This document shows, in pieces, positions 17,055-28,800 of a stretch of 64,000 bases of DNA. Every line of letters starts with the position of its first letter. The first letter of the stretch is position 1. This stretch comes from Pampus argenteus. Lineage: Eukaryota; Chordata; Actinopteri; Scombriformes; Stromateidae. Both the position numbers and the translations under genes were made by a program. The stretch is from positions 2,825,001-2,889,000 of the forward strand of contig CM072864.1 of NCBI GenBank assembly GCA_036937835.1. The letters are read 5' to 3'. The notes beneath the pieces were generated by a model. It did no database searches. It saw only the letters and a list, made by a program, of their open reading frames with translations, and was not told the DNA's origin.

Positions 17055-17079
17055 GGGGGGTGGGGAGGGGGGGGGGGGG
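17055..17079 (+). other. G-run with quadruplex potential in the VSTM2L 3' UTR
   Basis: The stretch is six G, T, four G, A, thirteen G on the sense strand of VSTM2L, so the transcript would carry it. Confidence 0.7.
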
Positions 17080-17543
17080 CTGACATGTAGATCTAGGCAG
17101 CTCCACTGTTTCTGGTCTCAGCACCAACAAAAACAAAAACAAAAAAACAACAAAAAAGAAAAAAAAAGACTCTTGTCTTACTATTAACCGACGCTCTGTT
17201 CTGTTGTACTTTAGATGTAAATGACACAAACCCCGCTTTCATTTTGCTGCCTTACGCTCTCATTTGAGACACACTCAGAAAAAAGTTCAATATTATTATA
17301 TCTTTATAATAAAACTATGATTATTATACCTTTTTAACTGGGTCCATCACCAGTAAAAGAAAAAGGTTTCTTTTATTCTGAATGAAACTCAAACGTCAGT
17401 AACTCTGTCGCTGGAAAAGCTTCTTTTTACCAACAACAATAACTATGTTATAATTTTTTTTTTGTGTGTTTTCAGACATGAATATGATTGAAAAAGTTTG
17501 AAATAGATTCACAACATACAGGCAGAAGGAAACTGCAGCAGTG

Positions 17544-17570
17544 CTCATCATCATCATCATCATCATCATG
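17544..17570. repeat. (ATC/CAT)n microsatellite
   Basis: About eight CAT triplets in the probable VSTM2L 3' UTR. Confidence 0.9.
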
Positions 17571-18823
17571 CACAATTCAGACGAAGTACATCCCTACAGC
17601 GTTTTGAGTTCATGGTTGTTCATTCAGACAGAAATCAATCGCATCGTTCCACGTGGACCCCCCATCCGCCCCCCCGCCTGTTTGGAAAAACCACAAAAAG
17701 ATCAAATCTGTGCCACTAAAATAAAAATCAGATTTAGAGTGCCTCTGAATCAACTCTGTGATTATAAATCGATAGAAGAAATGTGATCAATACGTTTTGG
17801 GAATAGTAGTTTCTAAACTATAATGTTATTCTGATGATCTTCTGACCCAGCGCTCATCAATCATTAAAAAAAAATTAAAAATAAAAAAAGCCTCAATCCA
17901 CTCTGTATATACGACTGTATTATATAAAATAAAGTGAGTGCATGTTCAGTAATTTTCTTAAAAACTTTTTCAGCCCACCGTATACAAAGACAGCGTGTTA
18001 GTTCAGGATATCGTTTCACCGTTTCACCGTCCTTTCACTTCTGAATCTTTTTCTATTTTACACATCCTGTCTTTCAAAGCGGTTTTCTGTTGCTTTACTG
18101 CTCTCCAAAAGTGCTGTACAGACAGATGAATGACACATTATCTTCACAGCTGCTCAGAAAGGGGTTCCCCTAATGTATCTTAGTACTTAAAGCAGTGTTT
18201 CTTAAACTACTGTACTGTATGTGTGGGTCCGCAGACATGAGTGTTACTGTGTTTTTCCAAGAAAAGTGGGATTTATTTAGTTGCGGACTTGGACTGGAAA
18301 AGCTTTGAGAGAGTTTTGTAACGGCGTGATAATCTCGATGCATAAAAGACGCCTGCGTCTTGTCTGTGAAGATATTGGAGAGAACAAACAGTGCTTCAGT
18401 CTGTAGGGATCAAATGAGACAATGTGAATGTGGATAACATACTGGATACGGCTTCGGGGCACCGAGGGTGAGAGGAGAGGGAAATGTTGTTAGTGAAACA
18501 ATGAAACTGGCTGTCCACATCGCCTCAAAGTATAGTCTATGTCTGAAGGCCACGAGGGCTTTACTTCTCTGCTATATGATCCATCACAGAGCTCCTGCTC
18601 CAGTCGCTGTAGGCTGCAGGATGCTTTAGTGGAAGGAGGAGGAGGGATCACTTTTATTTATTTATTTATTTTTGTTTTCAACCAGTAATTTTGATTTGAT
18701 GTTTTGTATAAAAAATTAAAATTAAAATTAAAAAAAAAAAAAAAAAGAGAAAAGGGAAAATGTACATTTCTTCTCGAATGTTTGGTCTCACGCTAAATGT
18801 ATGCCTTTATCAAATGAAATAAA

Positions 18824-20410
18824 TTGTATATGAAACAACAGTGAATCTCGGGTCATTTCTAACTTCAGGCTCAGTGTGTGTGTGTGTGTGTGTGTGTCCA
18901 TGTGCTTTATTAGGCAGTTGCCTGTGTGTAAAAGGTGCTGCCAAAGCCCCCCCGTCCCCCCTGCTTGTCCCGCCTTCCTCGTCCCATTGCTGCTGATGAC
19001 TAATGGTGCTTTTGTCAGCGCTGACAGCAGGATAAATAGCAACAGCGCCGGATGAGATAAAGAGGCGCTGTGCGGTGCTTTGCTAGCGTAAAGCCGGGCC
19101 AGCTAAATACAAAACGTGCTGATTTTATTTTCCTCACACTAGTAGACATTTATTATGGAGCAATGAGGTGATGTTGAACTTCATGTTTCCTTCATTTAAA
19201 CACCCCACAGGGCTTCGAGTGATAACAGGTACAATGATTGATTGGCTAGTGTCTAGTGCACCCTGTTCCTCATGAGACTCGTGAGTTCATGAGACGTGGG
19301 TGGCAGGATAGAGCAAAGGTTAGCGAGGTAAGCCCTTAATTTGGCAGGTTTCCTCCATCCCTCGTATAGCTACACCTGACACAGGATTCTTATATGTTTC
19401 TGACTGTCAGAAAATTCCATAAAAAGACCAAAACCAATAATTCATTAGTCCTCTCAGTGCCTCCCTGTCTGTGGCACTAAGCCTTAAAGGGGACGCTTCA
19501 CCTCAGACAGGCAAACAAAACAGCAGAAGTAGGATTTGTTCTTTACCCAAAACTCCTCAAATACATCGAGCCTGAATCTGATCGGAAATATGAGGATGCA
19601 CTCTGATCACGAGGAGGAAGCAGAGGTTAGTTTGGAGATTGAACGAAGCGTTCAGATCGGTTGAAGCCTGAAGTTTTGGACCTTTTGACTTTAATCACAG
19701 AAATCACAGAAAGCATGATGTCCTCTTAAAGCACATTGGCTTTTTTTAAATAAAAGGTTAAATGATGCCTCTTAAACAGCCGGGCGCTGCAGCTTTTAGG
19801 AACCAGGAAGTGAATTATTTATTTATGACACAGAGGAATAAGACATTTAGTTAGTAGGATCAACTCGCTGGTTTTAGTACTTTTGAGGAATGTGTTGACA
19901 ATTAAAACTATGAAGTATTATCATATCCCATCGTATTTAAGTAAAACACTGAACCTAGATGTGCTTCAGATATGTTTTGATTCCCACAGCGTTCCATATT
20001 TTGGAAGTATTTTAATGTTGGGAGTATTTTGTTGATATGATTATGTATGTGTAAAAAAAAAAAAAGAAAAAAAGAAAATGAATCTCTGGAAACTGGAGGC
20101 TGAATAATTAAACGAGAAAGGCAGTTAAGAAGAAAGCGTTTCTTTGGAAATAAAGAAAACATAACATTTGCATAAAGTATAAATGTCAGTGCTTTGACAT
20201 GAAATGAAAAACATCATCACTGTCACTAAATGTCTCCTGTTGTCAGGTTGCAGCGGTACGATGCTGCTGATCAGAGCCGCATGCAGCACGAAGGTCTTAT
20301 TGCTGTTTTTCACCTCTTTTTTTTCTGCCCAGTTAATTGACTTGTTGGAGTCAGAGGTTCAAACAGCCGTCCATTCGAGAACCGAGTCAGTCACATCAAT
20401 CACCAGCTCA
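18824..20410. other. Intergenic sequence between the convergent VSTM2L and TTI1 genes
   Basis: No gene is seen. It contains a (GT)n run at 18873-18897 and A/T-rich stretches. On the minus strand, possible TTI1 polyadenylation signals are ATTAAA (20011-20016) and AATAAA (19818-19823), so TTI1's 3' UTR probably occupies its right-hand part. Confidence 0.6.
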
Positions 20411-22798
20411 TTAGTCGACCGCCTCAGCAAACGAGCCAAACTCCTCCCTCAGCAGTTTCAGCACGTTGTCCGAGTACTCGTCTCTGGGTCGGCCCATCCC
20501 GTTCAGCTGCACACGCTGAAGGTCGGGATGCGGCGGTACGTAGGAGGACGGGCAGTGCAGCTCATTCAGAGTGAACCAATAGGCATCCGGATCCACCTGG
20601 ATTAAGTGACGGAAAACGCTGCGGAGAGGAGAGAGAAGATACACGAGAGCAGGATTAGCTGTGGGATGTATTTGATGCCTTAACATCTAAAAGGTATAAA
20701 AAAAAAAAAAAACACCTCCCTGTAATCCAAAGTGACAGACTGAGCAGAAGACAGCAGCAGCTTCAGTTTAACTATAAGCTCATTATCTCAACACCACCTT
20801 TTCCTTTCAGGAAGCAAAACAGGAGGTTTTCAGTCTAAAATACACCGACAAGGCCAGCGTGTGTGTGTTGCTTTACACCAAAGAGCAGTAAAGAAGTTAT
20901 AGTGAAAGATCTAATGTTCAATCTGGCTGAATCAAACTGTCCAGACGTCCCTGCTGAACTTAATGAGCTTGTTCCTGTGAAGTCTGTGAGCGGCGACGGT
21001 TGTCCAATTCTACAACTCATCAAATTTACACCGATGAACGTCCAGAGAGTTTAATTAGAGAAGCCGGTTTCATTTCAGTTCACCCTGAAAGCTTATCACT
21101 ATACTATCACTATGTGTGTGACAATAAAAAGGAGAGGATCAACATAACAGAAGAGCAAAGTAACACCTGCTTCCACTAGTTTAACTCATATATTCCTAAT
21201 GTACTATACAAAGCTGATATTGCACACACACATTAAAGCTGACCACGTACGAGTACAAGTTCCTCAGGTAAGGGTTTCGTGTGAGTTTTTTTTTTCCTGT
21301 GCATATCAAATATATTATGAAATATCAAAGAAAACTAGATTTACGGGCTCTGGAGGGTTCAGCGTTTGCTGCATCAGTGACGGTGAGCATTTCAGACACA
21401 TCAGAGTATGACCGAAGGCCCACGAGGGACCAGTCGGAGAGTCTGGGGGAATTCAGCCGGAGTGGATTTTTTGCTGTTATGTCTTGATTCATCACTTAAT
21501 GCAGCTTTTAAAGTGACAATACTAGAATTTCATTTAAATTTCAACGATCAGCCAAAACTAAAACTAGACTTCGGCAGTGTGAGTTTGCCAGATCAAATAT
21601 TTTTTGGTATATGTGGTGGATTCATCGTGACAGTCATATGAAGGTTTGTTGATGAACACAACAAATAAACTGACTTGATTTGTCTCAGACTCGTATTACT
21701 TCCTTCAGCTGAACTTCAAGGCTGCAGTCGGGCATAAAACGAGGATCATAGAGTTTGTCTTCTCTGTTCTTTAGGTAAAAATACTATATTATCAGCTATA
21801 TACTCCATATATAAACAGTAAAAGTAGTCATTATGCAGAATAGCCCTACACTATTATATTCCTGTGTACTGTAGCCTTTTATTTTGTTGTTTCATTACCT
21901 TAAAAAGGTACCTGTGACCTCAGTTGTCGGGCAAATACACGTAGGGATGAAATGCATTTAACATAACACATGCAATGTGTATTTATGTAAAATGTAACTG
22001 GTAACCACAGCAGACAAATAAAAGCAGTGAAATGAAAGGTGCAATATTTGCATAAAATGGAAGAACTCAATTTAAATGCAACCGCTTCGAAATTGTCCTG
22101 AAGTACTTTGTTACAGAGCTTACCTGAGGCAGGCCTCCTGCAGTCTGATTGGCTGTCTACAGCTTAGGTAAGGCAGACAGGCTTCACACACAGCCTCCAG
22201 CTCTGCTTCACCTGAGAAAACCAAACACTTTTACTGCATTTATATTCTTTAAAAGAACAACAGTCTGTTTATTTTTACATAATATTAATTTACAGATACC
22301 GAATAATGTATTATTTTACTTTGAATTTGTGTGACTCGAATCTACCTGGTTTTTGAACCACATACTCAGACTCCCAGCATACAAGGTAGCTCATAAAGAT
22401 GGTCGATTAAAAAGTGAGCAGGAAGAGGATAAAAGAGGCGAAGAAGATGAAAGAGGAGGAGGAGGAGGAGGATGAGTGGAGGTGGGGTGGATCATGCCAG
22501 GACTTTACCTTTTGTAACTCTTAATGAGCTGAGAGAAACTGCTGAGGAAAGATTTCACAGCAGGCTGTTTCCACATCTCTGGGTTTCTACTCCTCGACCC
22601 CCCTTTGAGGTGTAGAAGGGTGAGAAAAGTATTTCCCTCCATCCTTCCCTTCATCTTTTTTTTTCATCACTTTCTGTAGTTTTATGTACACTGACCCCAC
22701 CTCCTTCTCTGACTGTACCTTTTATAACCTTGCCAGCTCCCGCTCCCTCCGTCCACTTGACTTTTCTCTGAACGCTGCGCTCTTTCATCTCCTCTTCC

Positions 22799-22836
<38 letters not shown>

Positions 22837-25800
22837 CTAGCGTTCCCAGCAGACATTTAGCGATTCCCTAAGCTGCAAACTGGGCTGCCTTTCAAGCCTC
22901 ATTTCAAAACACGTCTCTCTCTCCCTCTCTGCTTACTCTATTTGCCAATTCAACCCACACTCGGCTTGAACCAGGCCTGCTTGCTGTGTGTCAAGAATAA
23001 AAGCAGCAGTGCACATTTCAGAGTTAAATGGGATTATTTAGCAACCGCTTTTATCCCTTTTCTTCCTCCTTTACTGGTGCTGCACTCATAGCCTGTAGTC
23101 TTTTGTGCGATCGAGGTGCTCGGCAGAGAAGCATAAAAGTGAAAAATACTAAAGAGGAGAGGCCAGGTGCTGTTAGATTTTGTGGTTAACACATAAAAAG
23201 AAGCCAGAACTGGAGCCACAACATAATATTTGCTTCAGTCGATCTCTGTTTCTGCTTTTCTCTCTCTGTGACTGAGGATCAGTAATTGGCTTGCTGCAGG
23301 CGTCCCAGAGGTAAGCTGAAGTCGAATCGGTATTCACACGAGTGAGGCTGCTGCCTCCGACGGTTTCTCTGCTGCTCTTTTACTTTCTCTCCATCTCCAG
23401 CTCTAAATCTCTCGCTCCCTCTCACATGAAAGAGGACGTCGACGCAGTGAAGTGCCCGTCAGAAAAAAACCCCGCTTAAACGCATGGAGCACACTCTTTC
23501 CTTTTAATGAGTGTTTTACTTCACGGTCATATGATGGTTGTAAACTAAAACGCAGGCCGTGAGGATGTAATGTTGCTGCTGCAGCTGCCTTTTTGTAGTC
23601 TACAGTGGCCATGCAATAAGCTGAGGCTGCTTTTCAACTCTTTGCTGTGAAGCTGCAACCTCTTTATGTGTGAGACACCAGGTCCACCTGCTTAAATCAA
23701 CAAATAACTGCAAGAGAAGGAGGACAACAAAAAAAAAACAACTAATGAGCCTTGAAGGTTTCCCTTTACGTCTCACAGTTAAATCCTGGTTATTATGTAT
23801 ATATACGCTGACAGGAGCGCCATAATAACATATTACTTATTATGAACCAGCACAGAGCATGAAGCTGCACCGCCTGAACCCGACCCAGTTACATTTTAGT
23901 TATTCTAGTTTCAAAGGGAGCAGAGCGTTCTCACAAATAAAACTTACAGCAATAATATGCATGAGACCTATAGAGAGAAAACACCAACATTAAAGAGACT
24001 GTGAGTCTACAGGCTGCTCTGTGAGGCTGCATTTAGATACAATGGTGCTTCTTTGAGCTAAATGCTATTGTTTAGCAGGTATAATGTTTTATCCATCTGA
24101 GTGTTAGCATGCTAACATTTGCCAAATAGTACAGGAGTGTGTACAAGCCACAACGATGGAGTAACTGCATAGTCAAATTATTTAAGATATAACGACATAT
24201 TCTGACGAGTGAACGAGGCGCGAAGCGAAGTTTAATCACACTTAAATATAAAAGTGTGGGTGGAGACAGAAAGCAGAAAGAAAGAAAGAAATGACATAGA
24301 AAGTATGCAAATCAATGCAGGAGGAGACAGCTGCACCACAACTGATAAACTGGCTTCACTATATGAGAAATATTTGGGATATTTTAAGCTTAAACATTAT
24401 AACAAATGTGTTCTTTAATGTTCCTGCTTAAAAGGTTACTAGAACCTTAAACACAAAACACAATCCTGGTCAGTAACCGGTCCTGGAATTGAATTATTTT
24501 TGTTATAAATTCAGGTAAAAGTACTGTTGAAGACAAACTTCCTGCTATTAAAGAGCCAGAGACAACTCTGAGATGTCTGATAAACCAGACACAGTGAAGG
24601 AAGCCAGCGGTGCGGTGTGGGAATCAGGAGGCAGGTAATAAGAGGCTTCATGGATGACCTCAACCCCATGTGGGTGTTGAGGGAAGCTGGCACCGTGGGC
24701 ATGAATGACAATCAAGCCCGAGAAGTCAAGGAGCACGGTGACAAGCTCCAGGTCCAGAGTGAATGAAGGAGAAACAACAATCAGGTGGATGAAGTCTGTC
24801 AGTGACAGAAACAACTTTACTAGCACTGAAAATACAAGATGAATCAGGAGCAGAATCAGGATCAGGATCAGGATCCACAGATCAGGATCAGGATCAGGAT
24901 CGGGATCAGGATCAGGATGCAATTATTGAAGTTATAGAAATCAGTATCTATCCGTTTCTCTCTCAGAAACACACCTAAAATAATCTCAGTCCTGATTTTT
25001 ACTTTGTTCTCATCAAAGTGGGAACTCACTATGTCCACATCAAAGCAAACTGTGAGCTGAAGGCATCATTACATCCTAACTGTGGCTGCAGAGCCGTGTG
25101 GATTTTTCTCTCTAGTGGGAACCTGGATGAGTGGAAACGGACAGGTATACTGAATGAGCTGATATTATTCTGTGGAGGGAACCTGGAGAAAAGGTCAACC
25201 TACTAGTATGTTAGCAACTGCACGGCTGACTACATGTACTATTTCTGATGGAAAGTACTACACATGCAGGTGTATTTTGTGTTTGCGTTTTGTTGTTTGA
25301 TAACGCACCAAAATATATACGACATACATCAGTTCTTCACATCTTACACTTGTGGAAACACTTGATATTAAACATTAAACACAACTCAGGAGTCAAAGAT
25401 GCAAAACGACACCGAACGCGGCCAAACGTGGGTAATAACTGTTTTAAAATGAACCACATAATTGATTATTATACTATATTATTATTATATTATTATGCTT
25501 ATATAATCACTTACAAAAAACTTAAAGCTGCATTCATTTATATTATTTATATTTTTATGATAAGTGCAGCTTTAAAAACACCACATCTCCACATTTTCAA
25601 TTTAAGAGTCTGAAAACTGAACTGTCATTAGCGTGTTGCTATGGTTACAGATCTTTTAAGGTCTCTGAATATTTTTTCATTACTTTGCTCAAATGTTTTG
25701 AACACGTTACCAGTAAGACGGACGTGAAAGTTGATCTGATTTCACTTGATTAAACACAGTACAGATGGATCCTCTGCTGGTGCATTCGATGGCTTTTCTC

Positions 25801-28800
25801 ACCTCACTCAGAAACTTGAAGAGTGAAAACACACTGAAACCGCTGTGTGTGTGTGTGTGTGTGTGTGTCTGTGTGTGTGTGTGGAGAGTTGTTAGTGCAA
25901 CCACTTCTACCTGCCCAGGTGAGCGTTTGTTTTTGACATTGTCCTTTGCCACCGATACCCAGTTTGTACCTGCAAACAGCATCTGAGTCACCTCCCTGTT
26001 AAACCAGCTCTGTTAACGCTGACTCCAAACCGCTGACTCTCAGCTACACTGAAACTGACACCAACTTCACACCACAAGGACAATCCAACACCTCCAAGTG
26101 CTTTTACACACTGCTGAGCTCCATGTACCTCACACACATGAATTCACTGGATTAAGTCTGTGTGTGAATATTACTTCTGCAGATTTCTAAAATATTCAAC
26201 ATTGTTCTTTTTTTAAATTTATTTCCACCCAGTTTAAACTAGATTTGATGCACACATGCATATTTTCCTGATTCCAGATTACTGCAGTTTATAGTAAATT
26301 AAGATGTTTAACATGATAAATAAAATTAATGGAGAAAAAAATACTGTTTTTTAAAATTCTCCACAGAATTAAATCAATTCCCTATTCTCCTAAAAATCCT
26401 TTTTATATAATCCTTTCTATATCTTATTTAAAAGACAAAAATAATTAGCCAGAGCTGTGTGGAGTTTCTATGTACCGATATATTGCTGCTACGTCCACAA
26501 CAACCAATTCTCACAATTGGCAATTTGAAGTGATTATAATTACTGCTGAATGAATAGAAAAGCTATTGTCATCGTAATCTTAAGCGTTGATTGCAACCGC
26601 CGCTTCTTCTGTGAGGAGCGTGCATTCAATCCTGCACACACACAAACATAAAGACATCAAAATAGTGTCCAACACAAGTCTCACACTGCATTAGGATGCT
26701 TTTATTCCCACTGTGAGGACTCTGTTTCCCCTCGAGCATTTAGCAGAGTTGGAAAATTAGAGTGATTTGAAGCCAGTGTGCCTGTGACAGGGACATCACT
26801 GCTTAATGACAAGCGTCTCTTAATTACATCATTGGTAACACATTGGCGCTGAGCTCCCAAAACATGTTATACACTTCAATACATTTAAGAGCTAATCAAT
26901 TAAATGCACTGCTTTCTTGTAGCTTCCTGATTTGCTGATTAGTGTGCAGAGTTAGCAGACTTATTATTGCCTGATTGTCATAAAATAAAGCTTGAGGAAG
27001 TTGCAAAAGATTCAGTAGCATCCTGTTGGCTCAATCTGCTATAGTCTATAGCTCCAGGCTCATCTTTAAAATATGTTGAATTCGGGCTCTGCCACAGCCT
27101 AAAGCGACTTTTAGTCATTAAATCCCATTGAGTAATGTGCACACTGTAGGATGCGTTATGAAGGGTGATGAAAACAGCACCGATTTAGAAACTGAATGAA
27201 AAATCTGAAATATATGAATATGATAAAACCCACCGCTTTGTCCCAAAAAACATTTTGTGCAATGGCATTGATAAGTTCATATACTGATATATTTCTTCCA
27301 AAATTAAAAATTTAAGAGGGAACAGAGCCTGGTTTCCACAGTTATTCAACTTTGCCATCTAGTGGTGAAAAAAGTTATTACAAACCATTTTTCCTTCAAA
27401 CCTTTGCTCACTAATTAAGACATTTCTTTTTTTTTTTAGTTTTTTAACGTGCACATAAACAGAAATAGAAACAATGTGCTGGAATTATTACCAATTACAA
27501 CACAGTGAGGTCGCCAAAATAATCCTTATGTTTAAAATGAATCATACAAATTTGTCTGCAAAGTATCACATAGCGAGACATGTATGGTGTAACTAAGTGT
27601 TGCTTTGACTCCATGATGAATCCCGTGTGTTTATCTGTGTTATGCATGTCTGTGCTCTTACCCAGGTCCAACCTCTGGCACAGTGAGCCCAGCCCCTGCA
27701 GTACAGCCAGCTGCAGTTTGTAGGCCAGGGTGTGCGTGTAGACGGGTCCGGCTTTGGCGCTAATTGGAGCCTGTCGTGCCAGAGAGGAGCTCAGCTTGGG
27801 CAGAACCTCTTTAGAAACCCTCCTCCTCAGGAAGTCGCCACATGTTTCACCCAGCGTACACAGCACCTGGCAGAAGAGACACGGCACGCATCTTTAGAAC
27901 AGATATGACTAAACTGGATATATAAATAAATAAAACATACTACAGACACGTAGCCTAATTTAGAGTGACATTACATATCAATTGGCACTTGTGCTTTGAG
28001 AAAAAGATCACACACAAAGTGATTGTCATTGATCAGGGAACAAAAAAGGAATTTTAGCCTTTTGTGAATCTCTGAAATTGTTTGACAGCACTGTGAAGAC
28101 AATCCACAATTTTCTTTTCTTAATTAATTTAAAAATGATGTGGAAAAGCACACATGATTAAGAGGAATACAGACAATGATATGACCAAAAGTGCCCTTCA
28201 TAGATGTGTGTAGATACCCTGAAGGCTCTGAGGACTGCTAGGGGGTCGTCGGCTGTCAGTCTCTGCAGGAGGGCGGGCCAGCAGCGATGGGCCATAGGTA
28301 GCAGCTCATTTTCTCTCTCACTCAGCACACGCACACATAACTCCAGTACATCCAGTACCTTAGGACAGAGACACACAGTGTGTTGTGAATATACTACTAC
28401 AAGCATTTCAGCTGATATGAGGTTGTCGATATAACAGGTAATTCTGTATTGGATCTACATGATGGTGTTTGGCTGCTACATTTGTCAAACAGACATAAAG
28501 CATCCACACATTATTTTCTTTCTACAGTATCCAGGTTGTTATATAATGGTGAACTATTCTCATCATCTAAACCGACGCCCCCCTACCTTGAGTCGGAGCC
28601 TGAGGCTGGGGTCAGACAGTAGATGAATGCAGCGCTCCATAACATCTTTAGTGATGCTGAGGTGGGAGGGAAGTTCTGCTTTGGTGTCAGGACCACCGAT
28701 ATCTTCAGCATCCTCACACTCTGTGGGAGGAGGGACTTCTGTAAAGATCAGAGGGATGATGTAGTGACTGATCTACCCGGCAAACAGAAAAGTGTTGTTG

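Larger units (their letters stand above)
16818..18823 (+). other. VSTM2L 3' untranslated region (extent inferred)
   Basis: Non-coding sequence after the TAG stop. Candidate AATAAA signals lie at 17309-17314, 17928-17933 and 18818-18823, the last followed by a GT run at 18873-18897 that could serve as a downstream element. Which signal is used cannot be decided from sequence. The block contains a G-run with quadruplex potential (17055-17079) and an ATC/CAT repeat (17544-17570). Confidence 0.4.
22212..27661 (-). other. TTI1 long intron (between coding exons 11 and 12)
   Basis: A 5.45-kb intron, far longer than TTI1's other introns apart from the 1.5-kb one before the last exon. It contains microsatellites, a dispersed-repeat fragment (24000-24150), a GATCAG hexanucleotide array (24852-24918), a small inverted repeat (25522-25575), an AT-rich candidate conserved element (26440-27130) and a CTCF-core match (27354-27365). 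No coding exon is supported. Confidence 0.85.
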
